A DNA stretch of 64,000 nt from Salinicola peritrichatus (GCF_003206715.1 NZ_PZJU01000019.1:79227-143226); one strand, 5' to 3'. Positions 1-10,475 are shown, counted from the first letter of the stretch. The notes: a model not told the origin generated them from the letters alone. Program-made: numbers and translations.

Positions 1-1
1 A

Positions 2-103
2 ATCCCGGCGGTGGTCGTGGATGGCCGCTTCGTGGTCTATGGCGAGCCCGATGTGGCGCAGGCACTCTCTGAGATCGACCGAGCGCAGGAGGGGCAGCCA
101 TGA
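2..103 (+). CDS. C-terminal end of TIGR03757 (PFL_4709) family ICE protein, cut by window edge
   Basis: The open frame enters from the left edge and ends IPAVVVDGRFVVYGEPDVAQ...EGQP-stop, 33 residues. This is the typical tail of the DUF1525/TIGR03757 thioredoxin-fold proteins of integrating conjugative elements. That family sits directly before the TIGR03756 gene in such elements, as here, and the TGA overlaps the next ATG by 4 bases (ATGA). Only the tail is visible, so the assignment leans on gene order. Confidence 0.7.
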   Translation: MPAVVVDGRFVVYGEPDVAQALSEIDRAQEGQP

Positions 104-1068
104 TTCAGCGACTGCAACGTGTCCTGACAGGGGGGATGCTGGCACTAGCGCTGGCTTTGGCGGGAGCTGTCGCCGCACCGCCGGCCAAGGCGATCACCAC
201 ACCGGAAATCGCCGCATCTGCCTTGAGTTTCGATTGTCTCGAGTACGAGGTGATCGGCATTTGCGCCTGGCTTAACTGTGGCATCTGGGGCTGTACGGTC
301 GTGACGTCGATTCGGGTCAAGAACTACGTCCCCGAACTGGTCGTCTCTTCCTATGAGAACACTGGCGAGAACCCCTGGACCGAAATGTCCTACCTGTCCC
401 CGCCAGTAGGGGACGCGCTCGGAGGAGGCAGGACGACCGAAGAAGCCACGACGCGCCACTCCAACACCCACTTCAAGAATGTGGACGTCGTTGGCCATCC
501 CGGCAATCCCGGCTTTTACAGCTACTTCCAGGGCAGTCCCTACGACCTGGGTTTCATGTGCAGTGGTGAAGCCGTCTCGTTCAATCCCTATTTCATCTCG
601 ACGCTGGACGCCCTGGCGTGGCGCTCGGGTGTCCCTGAGTCGGCGTATCCCGAAGCGTTGACGCCAGGCATGAGAGAGATGGGCGCTCCAGGAGATCTGT
701 GGAGCCCTATCTATCCGAGAAGTGGGTTCGTTTCCCAATACCACGACTACAAGGTCGCCGCCTCCACCGCACAGCGGGCCGCCGATATCCTGACGCGCGA
801 AGGGCAGCCGCATGTTTATCAGCCATTGACGCCCCACGACTCGCCTCAGAGTGGATTCTGGGTGCCGGATCCCGTGATGGAGGGTGATGACAACACTCAC
901 AAGTGGCAGCGGCTCGAACCCAACCTCACGATGTCCTGCTCGCTGTTCCCCGACGGTGGCCAGGACAACGACCTGCGTGAGCCTGGCGATTACGTCTGGG
1001 CGTTGTGGCGACCCTACCGGTGTTGTCAGCGCCGTGGGCAGGAACTGCTGTGGTTTACAGGAGAGTAA
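100..1068 (+). CDS. TIGR03756 (PFL_4710, TraU-like) integrating conjugative element protein
   Basis: The 322-residue protein starts with a cleavable signal peptide: a basic MIQRLQR, then a hydrophobic Ala/Leu run ending near AKA at residue 31. The mature part is rich in cysteines and aromatic residues (LNCGIWGCT near residue 60, FMCSG near 152, MSCSLFPDGG near 280), consistent with a periplasmic TraU-like protein of the GI-type type IV secretion system. Start and stop overlap or abut the neighbours, indicating one transfer operon with the following three genes. The function is known by family membership only; the exact role in pilus or channel assembly is not established here. Confidence 0.88.
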   Translation: MIQRLQRVLTGGMLALALALAGAVAAPPAKAITTPEIAASALSFDCLEYEVIGICAWLNCGIWGCTVVTSIRVKNYVPELVVSSYENTGENPWTEMSYLSPPVGDALGGGRTTEEATTRHSNTHFKNVDVVGHPGNPGFYSYFQGSPYDLGFMCSGEAVSFNPYFISTLDALAWRSGVPESAYPEALTPGMREMGAPGDLWSPIYPRSGFVSQYHDYKVAASTAQRAADILTREGQPHVYQPLTPHDSPQSGFWVPDPVMEGDDNTHKWQRLEPNLTMSCSLFPDGGQDNDLREPGDYVWALWRPYRCCQRRGQELLWFTGE

Positions 1069-1071
1069 TCG

Positions 1072-2517
1072 ATGAATCGACATTACCGTCTGTCCCGTGG
1101 AGGCATTCGGGCACTGACCCTCTCACTTGCGCTGACAGCTCCGATCATGGCCAATGCGCAGTCCTCCGATAGCCTTTACTACGACATCGGAGGTGCAGCT
1201 CCGTTTGGGGCATCGGCTGGCCTTGGCCATGGTCCTCGGGCTCGTGGCATCGGGGTGGCCTGGAACGTGAACGCGTCGTGTGGAAACTTCGACATCGGTT
1301 CGACCGTCAGCAATCAGTTGAACGGCGTCACCAACGGCTTCCAGTCCATGATGGGCAATGTGGTTTCCAATGCCACCGGGGCCGTGGCGAGCCTGCCGGC
1401 GATGATTATCCAGCGGGCCAATCCTGCGCTCTACGATCTGCTGACCAATGGTGTGCTCCAGGGCCGAGTCGACTTCGACAAGTCTAAATTGTCATGCCAA
1501 CGCATGGCGGAGCAGTTGGCTGACGCCACCGTTGGAGATCGTATGCAGCAGGCCGCAATGGCGGAGAACTGGCATGACGTGGCGGCATCGACTACCGACG
1601 CCGTTGCGGCACAAAACACCGTTGAGCAGGAAGCGGGGGATAATGGCCGCACGTGGGTCGGCGGTCAACGCCGAGGAGGGGCTGGCCAGGAACCCGTGCG
1701 GGTGGTCGAGGATACCGCCAAGGCGGGGTACAACCTGCTCTATGGGCGCACCGATCCCACCTCTGACGAGGAGGTTTCGGGAGGCGGTGGAGGTTGGGGG
1801 TCCGTCGCGACATCCAGTGGGGATTGGATCGGCGGCGGTGGTATCGCGGGTGGGAGTGGTGGCGGAGGTGGCGGCGACTGTCAGGGCGGCATGTGTACGA
1901 TCTGGGGATCCCCGGAAGAAGCCGCCGAGTGGACCAAATCGATTGTTGGCGACACCGAGCTTCGCACCTGCAACGGCTGTGAAAAGAGCGAGAGCATTGC
2001 GGGTACGGGCCTGGTACGTGAGCTAGAGGAAGCACAGCAGGAGATCCACGAAAACCTGTTGGAGATGCTCAATGGTGGAGAGATCACGCAGGCGAAGTTG
2101 AACGAGGTGTCTGCAGGCGATGGGTTGGCTGTGTCGCGTGGCGTGATCGAAGCCATGCGTTCCGATCCGCAGGGGCCGCTGCTGGCTCAGCGGCTAGCGA
2201 GCGAGATGGCACTGGCTCGAACGCTGACCAAGGCGATGTGGGGCCGCCGGATGCTGATGGCCGGGACAAGCGATCCAGGTATTGAGAGCAATGAGGAGGG
2301 GATGACGGCACTGGATCGCAAGATCGATGCCTTCAATCGCGATATCGAGTTGCTCAAGAGCGAGATGGAGATTCGTCAGTCCCTGGCCAGCAACGCCGCC
2401 TTGTCGGCACTCAAGCGTGCGGCGAATCGGGCTGCCGGTTCCAGCCCGGATGAGACGACGCTGCCGACACCGGCGCTCGATGAGCGTGGCCGCCCGACTG
2501 CGGGGGCCACGCCATGA
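1072..2517 (+). CDS. TIGR03755 (PFL_4711) integrating conjugative element protein
   Basis: A secreted or envelope protein of 481 residues with an N-terminal signal sequence ending near ANAQ at residue 30. A glycine-rich low-complexity stretch (SGGGGGW, GGGGIAGGSGGGGGG) spans about residues 235-270 and is followed by CQGGMC and CNGCEK cysteine motifs. The last third is helical and predicted to be coiled coil (RKIDAFNRDIELLKSEMEIR). It lies 3 bases after the TIGR03756 stop and overlaps the next gene by 4 bases, the order usual for the PFL_4709-4711 block of ICE type IV secretion systems. Confidence 0.85.
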   Translation: MNRHYRLSRGGIRALTLSLALTAPIMANAQSSDSLYYDIGGAAPFGASAGLGHGPRARGIGVAWNVNASCGNFDIGSTVSNQLNGVTNGFQSMMGNVVSNATGAVASLPAMIIQRANPALYDLLTNGVLQGRVDFDKSKLSCQRMAEQLADATVGDRMQQAAMAENWHDVAASTTDAVAAQNTVEQEAGDNGRTWVGGQRRGGAGQEPVRVVEDTAKAGYNLLYGRTDPTSDEEVSGGGGGWGSVATSSGDWIGGGGIAGGSGGGGGGDCQGGMCTIWGSPEEAAEWTKSIVGDTELRTCNGCEKSESIAGTGLVRELEEAQQEIHENLLEMLNGGEITQAKLNEVSAGDGLAVSRGVIEAMRSDPQGPLLAQRLASEMALARTLTKAMWGRRMLMAGTSDPGIESNEEGMTALDRKIDAFNRDIELLKSEMEIRQSLASNAALSALKRAANRAAGSSPDETTLPTPALDERGRPTAGATP

Positions 2518-2891
2518 CCCTTCCCCGGCTACTGGATCCCAGACGATGGCCATCACTGGTGGTCTTTGGCATGGCGTTGATCGGTGCCTTTGTGGTGTGT
2601 GGGGCCATCGTTGCGTTGGGCATTCGGATGATGGGCAGCCAGGTGGCTTTCGAGGCAGCCTGGGGGCAAGCAACACCCTGGTTATTCCTCTGGCGGTGGG
2701 CTTGTTACGCCGGTTTGGTGCTGTGGTGGCTAAAACTCTGGCGCCCCCGTCTCGTCCGTCAACTGGGTGAAGACGATGACGGTGGAGAAGAAGCGCGATC
2801 GCGCATGAAGCGACTGGAGCGATACGCGATCGGCGTCATGGTGGCCATTGAATTCTTCAATCTGCTCGACTGGATGGGAGGTGGCCGATGA
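2514..2891 (+). CDS. small ICE membrane protein of unknown function
   Basis: The 125-residue product has two clear hydrophobic segments (about residues 15-42 and 55-78), then an acidic loop (GEDDDGGEEARSR) and a final helix with IEFFNLLDWMGGG. I do not recognise a named domain. Four-base overlaps with both the preceding TIGR03755 gene and the following traG-N gene mark it as part of the transfer operon, where a short membrane protein is regularly found at this position. A structural role in the conjugation channel is inferred. Confidence 0.75.
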   Translation: MTLPRLLDPRRWPSLVVFGMALIGAFVVCGAIVALGIRMMGSQVAFEAAWGQATPWLFLWRWACYAGLVLWWLKLWRPRLVRQLGEDDDGGEEARSRMKRLERYAIGVMVAIEFFNLLDWMGGGR

Positions 2892-4423
2892 CCGCCGATC
2901 TCAATGTCTCTGATTACCTGGAGATGGTCTTCCTGATCATGGGGTGGGTAATCAACAACGCCCTGTGGTCGGTCATGATGCAGACGGGGCTTGCCTTCGT
3001 TCCCTTCATTGCACTGATCGCTTCCGAGTGGTTCAAGGTGCGCCAGGAGGGCGAGGACGAGGGGAACAAGGGGGTGCTGCTGGTTGCCCGGCTCGAAACG
3101 AAACTGATCGCCATGGTCATCTGCTATGCGGTGACGTGCCTGCCGGTCATGAACCTGTCGATCAACCCTGTCAATAACATCGAGCGTCAGAACGCGGATG
3201 GCTCTCAGTGCAGCGTTGCGGTGATCGGTCAGGGCGAGTGGGGCAGTAATACGCTCAACGCGATCGATGGACAGACCGCCGATATCCCGCTGTGGTGGGC
3301 CTTCGTTCATGCCATTTCCAAGGGCATGACCAATGCGGCGGTATCCAGCATTCCGTGTAGCCCGGATCTGCTGGCCGTGACTTCCGAGGTCGATGCACAG
3401 TCGATCACGGATCCAGGACTCAAGCGCGAGGTAGGTGAGTTCCAGCGTCAATGCTATGGCGCGGCTCGCAATAAGCTCTTTCAGGAAGGCGGTACGATCG
3501 AGCCCTCTGAGGGCATGGATGTCGACTGGCTGGGAAGTGAGTATTTCATCGAGACACCTGGCTACTACGACTCGTTCTACGCCGGCCGGCCGGTGGAGGG
3601 GTTTCCCTACAACGCCAGCCGCGACCAGGCGCGCCCAGGGACGGGGCCGGGGCAACCTGGATATCCGAGTTGCCGTGAATGGTGGACAGCCGCTGGTAGT
3701 GGTCTCTATGCGCGTCTTCATGAGCAGGTCGAGCCAGGATTCTGGGACAGCTTCGGGTCGATTTTCTCGAGCGCGGATGCGGAGGACTACGTGATCCGAC
3801 GGATGATCAGCGAAAGAACGGGATCGGCCAACGGCAACCAGGCTTCTGCCATCCGGGGCTACGGCAACCTCGACGGCGGCGCATTGGATGATGTCGGTGA
3901 TGTCCTTTCCACGGCCGTGGGGGGCATTGGGGGTGCCGTGGTGGGTGCCACCGGCAAGGTGGGGATGGATATGGTGAAGCGCGCGCTGCCGATGGTGCAG
4001 TACCTGCTGATCATGGCGGTGGTGATCTGCCTGCCATTCGTGATGACGATCTCGGGCTACTCGTTCAAGGTGGCTGGAACAGCGACGTTTGGGCTGTTCG
4101 CCCTCTGGTTCCTGACGTTCTGGTGGGAACTGGCCCGCTGGCTCAACTCGAACCTGGTGGATCTGATCTATAACTCCGAAGCGGCCAAGATGAGCTTCCT
4201 CGCGGCCGCACAGAACACCTACGACCGGCTGCCGCTGCTGTTCGTGGAGTGGGCGACGTTTTTGCTTTTACCTGGTATTTGGGTGGCCGTGCTTGGTTGG
4301 TCTGGCATGAAGCTAGGAGGAGCTATCTCTGCTGGCCTCGAGTCTGGGACCAATGGAGCTAAGGCTGCAGGTAACAAGGGAGCAAGTATTGCAACTAGCG
4401 CAGCAACAAAAGGTGCGAAGTAA
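2888..4423 (+). CDS. conjugal transfer protein with TraG N-terminal-like domain
   Basis: The 511-residue protein has membrane segments near residues 10-30, 65-85 and 375-470 (including LLIMAVVICLPFVMTISGYS and the FALWFLTFWWELARWLN stretch), with a large extracytoplasmic loop between them. This matches the TraG-N family proteins that close the transfer operon in PFL_47xx-type ICEs, which act in mating-pair stabilisation. The 3' end shifts to a lower-GC, Ala/Gly/Lys tail (GAKAAGNKGASIATSAATKG). A perfect 9-bp inverted repeat directly after the stop probably ends transcription. Confidence 0.85.
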   Translation: MTADLNVSDYLEMVFLIMGWVINNALWSVMMQTGLAFVPFIALIASEWFKVRQEGEDEGNKGVLLVARLETKLIAMVICYAVTCLPVMNLSINPVNNIERQNADGSQCSVAVIGQGEWGSNTLNAIDGQTADIPLWWAFVHAISKGMTNAAVSSIPCSPDLLAVTSEVDAQSITDPGLKREVGEFQRQCYGAARNKLFQEGGTIEPSEGMDVDWLGSEYFIETPGYYDSFYAGRPVEGFPYNASRDQARPGTGPGQPGYPSCREWWTAAGSGLYARLHEQVEPGFWDSFGSIFSSADAEDYVIRRMISERTGSANGNQASAIRGYGNLDGGALDDVGDVLSTAVGGIGGAVVGATGKVGMDMVKRALPMVQYLLIMAVVICLPFVMTISGYSFKVAGTATFGLFALWFLTFWWELARWLNSNLVDLIYNSEAAKMSFLAAAQNTYDRLPLLFVEWATFLLLPGIWVAVLGWSGMKLGGAISAGLESGTNGAKAAGNKGASIATSAATKGAK

Positions 4424-4426
4424 AAG

Positions 4427-4449
4427 AATGGGAGCATCTAGCTCCCATT
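4427..4449. terminator. hairpin terminator between convergent genes
   Basis: AATGGGAGC-ATCTA-GCTCCCATT is a perfect 9-bp inverted repeat with a 5-base loop. It sits in the 31-bp gap between the rightward transfer operon and the leftward gene ending at 4455. No strong T-run follows, so it may serve both strands imperfectly. Confidence 0.6.
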
Positions 4450-4454
4450 GCTTG

Positions 4455-4775
4455 TTAGTCATCTACCTTTATGCCGCCTTGGTAGTAACCAATACCTTCC
4501 GGGCCATCCCGCAACTGGGTAAACGCACCGCTGCTCTCATCTTGGCTGTTGCGGCTCTCACTTGATGCAGAAGCCGCAGCCGCACTGGCCAGCGCGCCTA
4601 GTGCCATACCTGCCGCCTTGAAGGCTTCGCGGGTGATCTGCTTGGCTATGGGGGCGTGCTTGCGCACGGCGTCGCGTGCAGCGTCCAGGCGCTGCTCGTC
4701 GAGTAGCTTGCCACCGCCCCGGCGGTTGACCAGGTCGGAGGCGTTGTCGTTCCAGAGCCATTTCTTGATGCTCAT
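4455..4775 (-). CDS. hypothetical small protein of the ICE
   Basis: The 106-residue product starts MSIKKWLWNDNASDLVNRR. This start is preferred over an upstream ATG at 4799 because AGGAGGTG lies 4 bases before it. The protein is Ala/Ser-rich in the middle (GMALGALASAAAASASSES), possibly one weak membrane segment, with a polar C terminus. I do not recognise a family. It is read against the transfer operon and is separated from the antitoxin gene by about 130 bases. Confidence 0.6.
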   Translation of the reverse strand: MSIKKWLWNDNASDLVNRRGGGKLLDEQRLDAARDAVRKHAPIAKQITREAFKAAGMALGALASAAAASASSESRNSQDESSGAFTQLRDGPEGIGYYQGGIKVDD

Positions 4776-4904
4776 GGGACACCTCCTTGCATTAGACATA
4801 CCTGAATGTCAGGTTAGTCCGTAAGTTGGACCAGTGCAATTTTAGCTGTGTTCGCGGGCAAGTGGTTATGTCATGAGGCCTTACCTGAATCAGCTTCTAT
4901 TGTG

Positions 4905-5219
4905 TCAATCCAGCTCGGCGAGATGCTCGATCGTTTGCGGGTATCGCTGTACCAGCCGAATTAGGGTCTGCGCTTGTGCATTGGGCTTCGATCGACCTTG
5001 CTCCCAGTTCTCCAGCGTCCGCTGGTTGGTACGTAGGTAATGGGCAAAGACCCCTTGAGACATATTCAGCTTTTCGCGTGTTTGAACCAGGTCTCGGGCG
5101 GTGATGTCCGGCAAGCTGGATGGTTTGACTGAGTGCGATCTCAGCGTCCGCTTTCCCTTCCGCGAATCGGCAAGGGCATCGAAGCCTTCAAGTACCTCAT
5201 CGAAGATATTCCTGCTCAT
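4905..5219 (-). CDS. HigA/NadS-type antitoxin, XRE helix-turn-helix protein
   Basis: The 104-residue DNA-binding protein has an XRE helix-turn-helix at about residues 42-95: DLVQTREKLNMSQGVFAHYL, then TNQRTLENWEQGRSKPNAQA. This is the usual layout of antitoxins whose gene follows a RelE/HigB-like toxin. The start codon overlaps the stop of the toxin remnant (ATGA). Such proteins bind and neutralise the toxin and repress their own operon. Its partner is broken by the adjacent mercury transposon, so this may be an orphan antitoxin. Confidence 0.8.
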   Translation of the reverse strand: MSRNIFDEVLEGFDALADSRKGKRTLRSHSVKPSSLPDITARDLVQTREKLNMSQGVFAHYLRTNQRTLENWEQGRSKPNAQAQTLIRLVQRYPQTIEHLAELD

Positions 5220-5330
5220 TTTCGTTTCCTCGCGTCGATCTCGACTTCAAGCAACTGCTTCAACACTTTTCTCTGATCAGGTGTGAGATCGTCCTGGACA
5301 TCCTTACCATAGATCGTGAATAGCCAAAAT
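5216..5330 (-). pseudogene. 3' remnant of a RelE/HigB-type toxin gene
   Basis: Reading leftward, the frame gives FWLFTIYGKDVQDDLTPDQR followed by a Lys/Glu-rich end (...EVEIDARKRK) and a stop overlapping the antitoxin ATG. The FTIYGK...DDLTPDQRK...LL.EIDAR ending is characteristic of RelE/ParE-superfamily toxins of the HigB type. The N-terminal half is missing, and the frame runs straight into the terminal repeat of the mercury transposon at 5331, so the toxin is presumably inactive. Confidence 0.75.
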
Positions 5331-5356
5331 TGGGGTATTCGGATTAAGTGGTAGAT
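5331..5356 (+). repeat. left terminal inverted repeat of ISL3-type element
   Basis: The GGGTATTCGGATTAAG end is typical of ISL3-family termini and abuts the toxin remnant. It pairs with the end at 10450-10475. Confidence 0.75.
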
Positions 5357-5381
5357 GGAGCCCCCTTGCTCCTTCGAACCC

Positions 5382-6683
5382 TTAACTCTCCCAGAAGGTT
5401 GATAGATCGACGCCGTAGTTTATCTCAGGCTCGGGAAGACCCATGCTGTAGGTCATGGTGGCCTTGCCCAGGAAGGGGGATTCCTTGGTCTGCGGCACCT
5501 TCTTCTTGTGCTTGGTGGTGTAGAGCATCCGGGCCCGCATCACCTCGAATGAGTAGCCACGGCCATCGCGGTTCTTATCCTTGGCCAGCCGGTTGATTGA
5601 CTCCGTGAAGGCGTTGGTGATCGGGATGTCGGTCTCGAAGTAGGTCAGCATCTCCTCATGCCAGCCACTGATAGCACTGACGAGATCTTTCCAGACCTCC
5701 TTTTGCCCCTGTGGGATGTCGTCAATCCAGGCAGTCAGCGCCTTCTCGGCGTCACGCCGGGTTGTGGCGTCCCAGATGTGGAAGAACCGCTCCTTGTGCT
5801 CGTAGGCCGCCAAGAGCTGGGGGAATGCCCCTGTCCAGGTCTCCATGATGAGCCGTTCGCGATCTGAGACATCGTGAGCGCGCTTCAGCAGGATCTTCCG
5901 GTCACCCTTGAGGGTTCGGCGCTGGTTGGACGTCAGCTTTTTCCTGAGCCCCTTGCGGACCTTTTCCAAGGCCTCGTTGGCCATTCGCACGACGTGGAAC
6001 TTATCGACCACAATGCGAGCCTGCGGCAGCACCGCCTGGACAGCACGGCGGTACGGTTTCCACATATCCATGCTGACGATCTCGACCTGGTGGCGCTCGG
6101 TCATGCTCATGAGGCGCCTCGTCACCGCGTCCTGCTGGCGACCGGGCAGCAGGTCCAGTAGGGTACGCTCCTCCAGGTTGGTCAGGATGCAGCGGTAGCG
6201 GCGGTTCAGGTACAGCTCGTCGATCCCCAGGCAGCGGGGTGTCTCGAAGCGATGCCAGGCTGCCAGGAACTCAGCCTTCTTCTTGAATATCTCGCGGACA
6301 GTCTTCTCGTCGAGGCCCGTGGTATCAGCCACGTAGGCGTAGGGGTGATTGAAGGCTTCCTTCTCGACGTGGTTGTAAAGCCTCCGCGTCATGCGGTGAT
6401 CGTCTACCATTTCCGGAAGAGCTGGCCGGAACGTCCTTCCACACGCCCGGCAGGTGTAGCGGCGACGGACCACCCAGAGGGTGACCCGCTTTCCGTGGAT
6501 GTGTAGGTCGCGATAGGCCACATCGCGCTTACCGAACCTGACAAACTCACTCTCAACGCCGCATTCCTCGCAAGCTAGAGGCTCAGGAGCTTCAACCTGG
6601 TAGTGGAGATCATGCTCTTCCATCTTGGTGGCTAGGACGTGGTACTCGGGAAGGTGAAGGATGTTGTCAGGCAAGCTGGTCAT
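5382..6683 (-). CDS. tnpA: ISL3 family transposase
   Basis: The DDE transposase is about 433 residues from the preferred start MTSLPDNILHLPEYHV, which has AAGGAAAG upstream; an in-frame ATG at 6704 would add 7 residues. The N-terminal zinc-finger region has CEECG and YTCRACGRTFRP, a helix-turn-helix follows, and the catalytic DDE core includes the GIDELYLNRRY and DKFHVVRMAN regions with a downstream TESINRLAKDKNRDGRGYSF segment near residue 385. It appears intact. Its start lies 78 bases from the end of merR with no terminal repeat between, so it mobilises the mer genes with it. Confidence 0.92.
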   Translation of the reverse strand: MTSLPDNILHLPEYHVLATKMEEHDLHYQVEAPEPLACEECGVESEFVRFGKRDVAYRDLHIHGKRVTLWVVRRRYTCRACGRTFRPALPEMVDDHRMTRRLYNHVEKEAFNHPYAYVADTTGLDEKTVREIFKKKAEFLAAWHRFETPRCLGIDELYLNRRYRCILTNLEERTLLDLLPGRQQDAVTRRLMSMTERHQVEIVSMDMWKPYRRAVQAVLPQARIVVDKFHVVRMANEALEKVRKGLRKKLTSNQRRTLKGDRKILLKRAHDVSDRERLIMETWTGAFPQLLAAYEHKERFFHIWDATTRRDAEKALTAWIDDIPQGQKEVWKDLVSAISGWHEEMLTYFETDIPITNAFTESINRLAKDKNRDGRGYSFEVMRARMLYTTKHKKKVPQTKESPFLGKATMTYSMGLPEPEINYGVDLSTFWES

Positions 6684-6761
6684 GCAAACTTTCCTTGTCG
6701 ACATGGTCTATAGATGATCGCGACTCTTTGACCGCGTTGTTTTCTACGAACTGAAGGTGAG

Positions 6762-7208
6762 TTACTCCCTTGGGTCTTCTGCTTCTCTGAGCCCTTCATG
6801 CAATGACGCAATTAGCGGGCAAGTGATATTGCCTTGTTGTGCATGGCATCGGTCGACCATTTCGCTCAGCACCTTCTCAATTCTTTCAAGCCTGTCGATC
6901 TTCTCGCGAACGTCCCCTAACTTGTGCTCTGCGAGAGCACTGGCTTCTTGACAGTGGGCGCCATCTTCCAGCCGAAGTAGGTCACTGATCTCATCCAGAC
7001 TAAAGCCTAGCTGCTGCGCCGTTTTCACGAACGTCAACCTGTCGATATCGGCGGCACTATAGCGTCGAATACCTCCGGGAGGTCGTTCGGGCTCCGATAA
7101 TAGCCCTCGTCGCTGGTAATAGCGGATTGTCTCGACATTGACGCCGGCCGCCTTGGCCAGGCCGCCAATGGTCATGGTGTCCGCCACTTTATCTGCATGT
7201 CTCTTCAT
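6762..7208 (-). CDS. merR: Hg(II)-responsive regulator MerR
   Basis: The 148-residue regulator has an N-terminal winged helix-turn-helix ([20 protein letters not shown]), a dimerisation helix, and all three metal-binding cysteines of true MerR proteins: HCQEA near residue 86 and the [12 protein letters not shown] pair near residues 121-130. It is divergent from merT across a classical mer operator-promoter, so it represses and, with Hg(II), activates the rightward operon and controls itself. Its C terminus is adjacent to the transposase gene. Confidence 0.95.
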   Translation of the reverse strand: MKRHADKVADTMTIGGLAKAAGVNVETIRYYQRRGLLSEPERPPGGIRRYSAADIDRLTFVKTAQQLGFSLDEISDLLRLEDGAHCQEASALAEHKLGDVREKIDRLERIEKVLSEMVDRCHAQQGNITCPLIASLHEGLREAEDPRE

Positions 7209-7213
7209 GATGC

Positions 7214-7244
7214 TTGACTCCGTACCAAGCTACGGAAGTAACCT
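7214..7244 (+). promoter_or_regulatory. mer operator-promoter
   Basis: TTGACT (-35) is followed by CCGTACC-AA-GCTACGG, a near-perfect inverted repeat inside an overlong 19-base spacer, and then TAACCTTAT (-10 region). This is the distorted promoter that MerR activates by twisting DNA. It sits in the merR-merT divergent gap. Confidence 0.85.
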
Positions 7245-7281
7245 TATCGTAGCTCCCCCCATCCCGAAAGGAGAATCGTCA

Positions 7282-7632
7282 ATGCGGACATCTAAAACGG
7301 GGCGAGGGCCCCTGGCCGCCGGAGGAGTCGCGGCCCTCCTGGCCTCGGCGTGTTGCCTCGGCCCGCTGGTTCTGATCACGCTGGGCGTTTCCGGCGCCTG
7401 GATCAGCAATCTGGCGTCGCTGGAGCGCTATCGCCCGCTCTTTATCGGCGTCGCGCTGGTGGCGATGTTCTTCGCCTGGCGTCGCGTCTTTCGGCCAGTG
7501 GAAAAGTGCCAGCCGGGAGAGGTGTGTGCCGTGCCACGGGTCAGGACGGGCTACAAGGCGATCTTCTGGCTCGTATCGCTGCTGGTGCTAATCGCCCTGG
7601 TATTCCCCTACGTCTTGCCCTTGTTCTATTAA
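7282..7632 (+). CDS. merT: mercuric ion transport protein MerT
   Basis: The 116-residue inner-membrane protein has three hydrophobic helices. The first carries the Hg-binding vicinal pair ASACCLGPLVLITLGVSG (about residues 26-43), and the loop before the third carries a second cysteine pair (EKCQPGEVC, near residues 75-83). The start at 7282 is set by AAAGGAGA 6 bases upstream. It hands Hg(II) from periplasmic MerP to cytosolic MerA. It is the first gene of the mer operon, 13 bases before merP. Confidence 0.95.
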   Translation: MRTSKTGRGPLAAGGVAALLASACCLGPLVLITLGVSGAWISNLASLERYRPLFIGVALVAMFFAWRRVFRPVEKCQPGEVCAVPRVRTGYKAIFWLVSLLVLIALVFPYVLPLFY

Positions 7633-7645
7633 AAGGAGATCTACC

Positions 7646-7942
7646 ATGAAAGCTCGTTTCGCCTTCATCGCGCTACTCGCCCTGCTCAGCACGCCCGCCT
7701 TAGCGGCCTTGCAGACCGTGAAGCTGTCGGTGCCGGGCATGACCTGTGCCGCCTGCCCGATCACCGTCAAGGCCGCCCTCAACAAGGTGGACGGCGTCTC
7801 GCAAGTCGACGTGAGCTACGCGGATCTCGAGGCCGTGGTCACCTTTGACGACGCCCGAACGTCGGTGGAGGCATTGACCGAGGCCACCACCAACGCTGGG
7901 TATCCATCAACCCCGACATCCTCGCAAGCGGATCGAGAGTGA
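7646..7942 (+). CDS. merP: periplasmic mercury-binding protein MerP
   Basis: The 98-residue protein has a signal peptide (MKARFAFIALLALLSTPALA) and a single heavy-metal-associated domain with the GMTCAACPITVKAAL motif near residue 32. It captures Hg(II) in the periplasm and passes it to MerT. The ribosome-binding site AAAGGAG is clear. The stop overlaps an alternative GTG start of the next gene. Confidence 0.95.
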   Translation: MKARFAFIALLALLSTPALAALQTVKLSVPGMTCAACPITVKAALNKVDGVSQVDVSYADLEAVVTFDDARTSVEALTEATTNAGYPSTPTSSQADRE

Positions 7943-7944
7943 TC

Positions 7945-8202
7945 ATGAAGAATCCCAAGACCCTGCTGCGCGTGAGCGTGATCGGCACCGTCCTGGTGGC
8001 ATTGTGCTGCTTTACGCCGATCCTGGTGATCCTGCTTGGCACGGTGGGCCTGGCGGCGCTGACGGGCTATCTCGACGTTGTGTTATTGCCGGCCCTGGCC
8101 TTCTTCATCGGCCTGACCATTTATGCGATTTGGCGTAAGAAGCAGTTCGACGCCTGTTGTGACAACTGCTCTATCAAATCAAGGAATACGCCCCCTGAGT
8201 GA
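7945..8202 (+). CDS. merF: mercury transporter MerF
   Basis: The 85-residue protein has two membrane helices and both vicinal cysteine pairs expected of MerF: VALCCFTPILV in helix 1 and DACCDNC near the C terminus. The start MKNPKTLLRV at 7945 matches the family; a GTG at 7939 would add two residues. It provides a second inner-membrane Hg(II) uptake route beside MerT. Confidence 0.92.
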   Translation: MKNPKTLLRVSVIGTVLVALCCFTPILVILLGTVGLAALTGYLDVVLLPALAFFIGLTIYAIWRKKQFDACCDNCSIKSRNTPPE

Positions 8203-8275
8203 CATCAAGCAGCTGCACATCGCGGTCATCGGGTGAGTTGTTTACGAGCTTGTCCGTCACGGTGAAGGAATAAGC

Positions 8276-10163
<1,888 letters not shown>

Positions 10164-10244
10164 ACGATATGAGCGCGACCGTGGTGCCACTGGGCGGCGG
10201 CACCACGGGTTTTGGGCATGGACACCACAGGGAGCCCTGTCACG

Positions 10245-10379
10245 ATGAACACGACACTACCAGATTGCGGGATGATGGGGGCGATGGGCTGGATAATGCC
10301 AGTGATCGGAATTGCCCTACTATTGCTACTGGTCCTGGGCATCGCCTGTTTGGTGAAGTATCTGCTCTCTAGCAAGTGA
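10245..10379 (+). CDS. 44-residue single-helix membrane protein downstream of merA
   Basis: MNTTLPDCGMMGAMGWIMPV is followed by a strongly hydrophobic helix and ends CLVKYLLSSK. A weak GGGAG lies 10 bases before the ATG. The same design is found after the copper ATPase at 40476-40610: a short N terminus with one Cys and several Met, a GxGMG-like turn, one helix, and a basic tail (LVKYLFSSK there). This recurrence supports a real gene rather than a chance frame. A role as a small accessory subunit of metal-handling proteins is only a guess. Confidence 0.7.
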   Translation: MNTTLPDCGMMGAMGWIMPVIGIALLLLLVLGIACLVKYLLSSK

Positions 10380-10449
10380 GCGTACTCAGCGAGCCATCAA
10401 CCAGCTAATCCGTTGTGGGTTGAGTTTGTCGGCCACCTTTAGCTCTCGC

Positions 10450-10475
10450 ATACCAACCAGATAATCCGGATACCC
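10450..10475 (-). repeat. right terminal inverted repeat of ISL3-type element
   Basis: Read inward on the minus strand, it starts GGGTATCCGGATTATCTGGT. A related subterminal copy, CATCAACCAGCTAATCCG, lies at about 10393-10410, as expected for repeated transposase binding sites. Confidence 0.7.
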
